Assembly (NCBI GenBank): GCA_902766545.1
Contig: CACXEC010000067.1
Coordinates: forward strand, 1 to 14,681
Origin: an uncultured Erysipelotrichaceae bacterium
Lineage (GTDB): Bacteria > Bacillota_I > Bacilli_A > RF39 > UBA660
Reading direction: 5' to 3'
DNA length: 14,681 nt
A program made the position numbers and the translations under genes. Below, piece after piece: positions 13,610-14,681 of this stretch (the first letter of the stretch is position 1; each line of letters starts with the position of its first letter). A model generated the notes under the pieces. It was not told the DNA's origin. It ran no database searches and saw only the letters and a program-made list of their open reading frames with translations.

Positions 13610-14501
13610 GATGTTTTCTTACTAATTCATTTATTTTCCTTAGATGATGATTTATTCCGGATTTAGTAATAGGTTTATCAGTTTCCATGGAAACAATATT
13701 TGCAAGTTCTCCCATAGAGGTTTCTGGATATTTCTTTTTATAAGTAATGATTTCTTTGGTGCGTTCATCTAAAAGCATTATTAAATCATTTTCTTCTAAA
13801 TACTTAATATTATCGAGTACTTTTTTACTAGTTTTCATTGATTTTTCAACATTAGCTTGTTCACAATTATTAAGGCGATTAACCATATTTTTATGATCCT
13901 TATAGATTCTGATATCTTCAAAATAGAATAATGCTCTAGTAGCTCCAATGGCATTAATAAAATCACTAATGCTTTCTGCTGATTTTATATATACCATATA
14001 TTCTCTTTCTCTTTTTAATATTTTACTATTAAAACCTAAACTATGTAGAATATTATTAATTAACATAGCATTAGCTTCTTCCTTGATTAAAAATTCTAAA
14101 TGATACTGATTCTTTTTTGGATCATTAATGCTACCACTTGATAAAAATATTCCTTTTAAAAATGCGATTTTTTCTTCATTACTAAATTCTAAAATATTAT
14201 TAATTGTATTATTAATATCACTTTCAATAATATTTGATTTTTCTTTAACTTCTAAAATATAAATATTTCTTTTTTTAAATCTTTTAATAGTTCTGGTAGT
14301 TAATCTAATATTAACATTATAGTGAATTTTTAAAAGTTTAAATATCCACCTAGCTACAGAAGCATTTTCAGTAAATATTGATATTTTATTATCTGTAATG
14401 GTACTATTAAACTTTAAATATACACAAAGCGATATTAAACTTTCGGGAGACTGTTCTATTTCTTTAGTTATTTCATCTTTAATTTCCGTTGTATATGTCA
14501 T
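13599..14501 (-). CDS. whiA: Sporulation/division regulator WhiA
   Basis: 300 residues, near the family norm. The N-terminal part and the middle form the LAGLIDADG-endonuclease-like fold without its nuclease function (AFLKGIFLSSGSINDPKK, then YHLEF). After the signature NRLNNCEQANVEKS comes a C-terminal helix-turn-helix (YPETSMGELANIV, then KSGINHHLRKI). WhiA is a DNA-binding protein that affects cell division and chromosome segregation in Bacillus and sporulation in Streptomyces. GAGGTG stands 5 nt before the ATG. In Bacilli whiA normally follows yvcK; the only piece visible upstream (14574-14681) does not look like the end of YvcK, so that synteny may be broken. A TATAAT upstream suggests its own promoter. 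Confidence 0.93.
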   Translation of the reverse strand: MTYTTEIKDEITKEIEQSPESLISLCVYLKFNSTITDNKISIFTENASVARWIFKLLKIHYNVNIRLTTRTIKRFKKRNIYILEVKEKSNIIESDINNTINNILEFSNEEKIAFLKGIFLSSGSINDPKKNQYHLEFLIKEEANAMLINNILHSLGFNSKILKREREYMVYIKSAESISDFINAIGATRALFYFEDIRIYKDHKNMVNRLNNCEQANVEKSMKTSKKVLDNIKYLEENDLIMLLDERTKEIITYKKKYPETSMGELANIVSMETDKPITKSGINHHLRKINELVRKHQNK

Positions 14502-14553
14502 AATAGCACCTCTTTTCTTGAATATTATATAATATTTAAGTTTTATTTAAAAG

Positions 14554-14575
14554 AAAAAAAGTCTAGTTAGACTTT
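14554..14575 (-). terminator. Terminator of the gene entering from the right edge
   Basis: Stem AAAGTCT/AGACTTT with a 4-nt loop, followed by a T run on the minus strand. It overlaps that gene's stop codon. Confidence 0.8.
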
Positions 14576-14681
14576 ATCTATTAATTGGGGTAATTCTTTT
14601 AACAGTAGGTTCTGCTTCTTTAATTAAATAATCTCCTGATGTATAATGCTCTATTCTTTGTTTTTCCATATAGTATGCATC
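14574..14681 (-). CDS. C-terminal end of an unidentified protein
   Basis: The frame reading in from the right edge is open for 35 codons and ends in TAA at 14576-14574, right at a terminator. It includes MEKQRIEHYTSGDYLI and ends KRITPINR. It is hydrophilic and soluble-looking; I do not recognise the family. The rest lies outside the window. Confidence 0.55.
   Translation of the reverse strand, partial: DAYYMEKQRIEHYTSGDYLIKEAEPTVKRITPINR

Noticed and set aside
1..14681. tRNA or rRNA genes, CRISPR array, transposase or integrase
   Set aside because: No cloverleaf arms, rRNA-like stretches, regularly spaced repeats or recombinase motifs were seen.

Overview
The window is a compact, AT-rich stretch of bacterial chromosome from a Gram-positive lineage. 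The genes ezrA, whiA, clpP, thiI without a rhodanese domain, a nifZ-type cysteine desulfurase, and a polA whose proofreading domain lacks its metal-binding acids together point to Firmicutes/Bacilli. TGG is used for Trp and TGA closes the desulfurase gene, so the code is standard and not the Mycoplasma code. A DUF285/BspA-type surface-protein remnant suggests an uncultured host-associated (probably gut) relative of the Bacilli/Mollicutes-allied groups; this placement is inference.

Layout. 1-141 is the N-terminal end of a YgjV-like membrane protein (minus strand), behind a promoter carrying a run of nine G. 248-2723 holds a nucleoside kinase-like gene followed by gap (minus). clpP (2836-3405, plus) is divergent from the kinase and shares a terminator with convergent thiI. 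From 8531 down to 3423 run ezrA, a cysteine desulfurase, two paralogous GNAT acetyltransferases and thiI: the ezrA-nifZ-thiI order known from Bacillus, with two acetyltransferases added. mutM (8587-9384) and polA (10087-12642) are separated by about 700 bp of accessory DNA. Then come a membrane-anchored transglutaminase-like protein, whiA, and the C-terminal end of an unidentified gene.

The polA-mutM interval is the unusual part. It holds (i) a frameshifted remnant of a DUF285 surface protein whose promoter, operator-like palindrome and first codons are repeated about 9.5 kb away in front of the YgjV-like gene, and (ii) what looks like an undescribed type I toxin-antitoxin locus: a 24-residue hydrophobic peptide with a very strong Shine-Dalgarno held in a hairpin, transcribed from a near-consensus promoter, facing a roughly 78-nt convergent RNA with its own promoter, an exposed anti-Shine-Dalgarno loop and a perfect terminator. 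The two RNAs start with similar 5' modules lying as an inverted repeat.

Working together: the desulfurase and ThiI form a sulfur relay to tRNA 4-thiouridine; EzrA and WhiA act in cell division; PolA and MutM act in DNA repair; GAPDH shows residues suggesting NADP use. Nearly every gene has its own terminator, usually folded over its own stop codon, so most transcripts are short despite the shared orientation.
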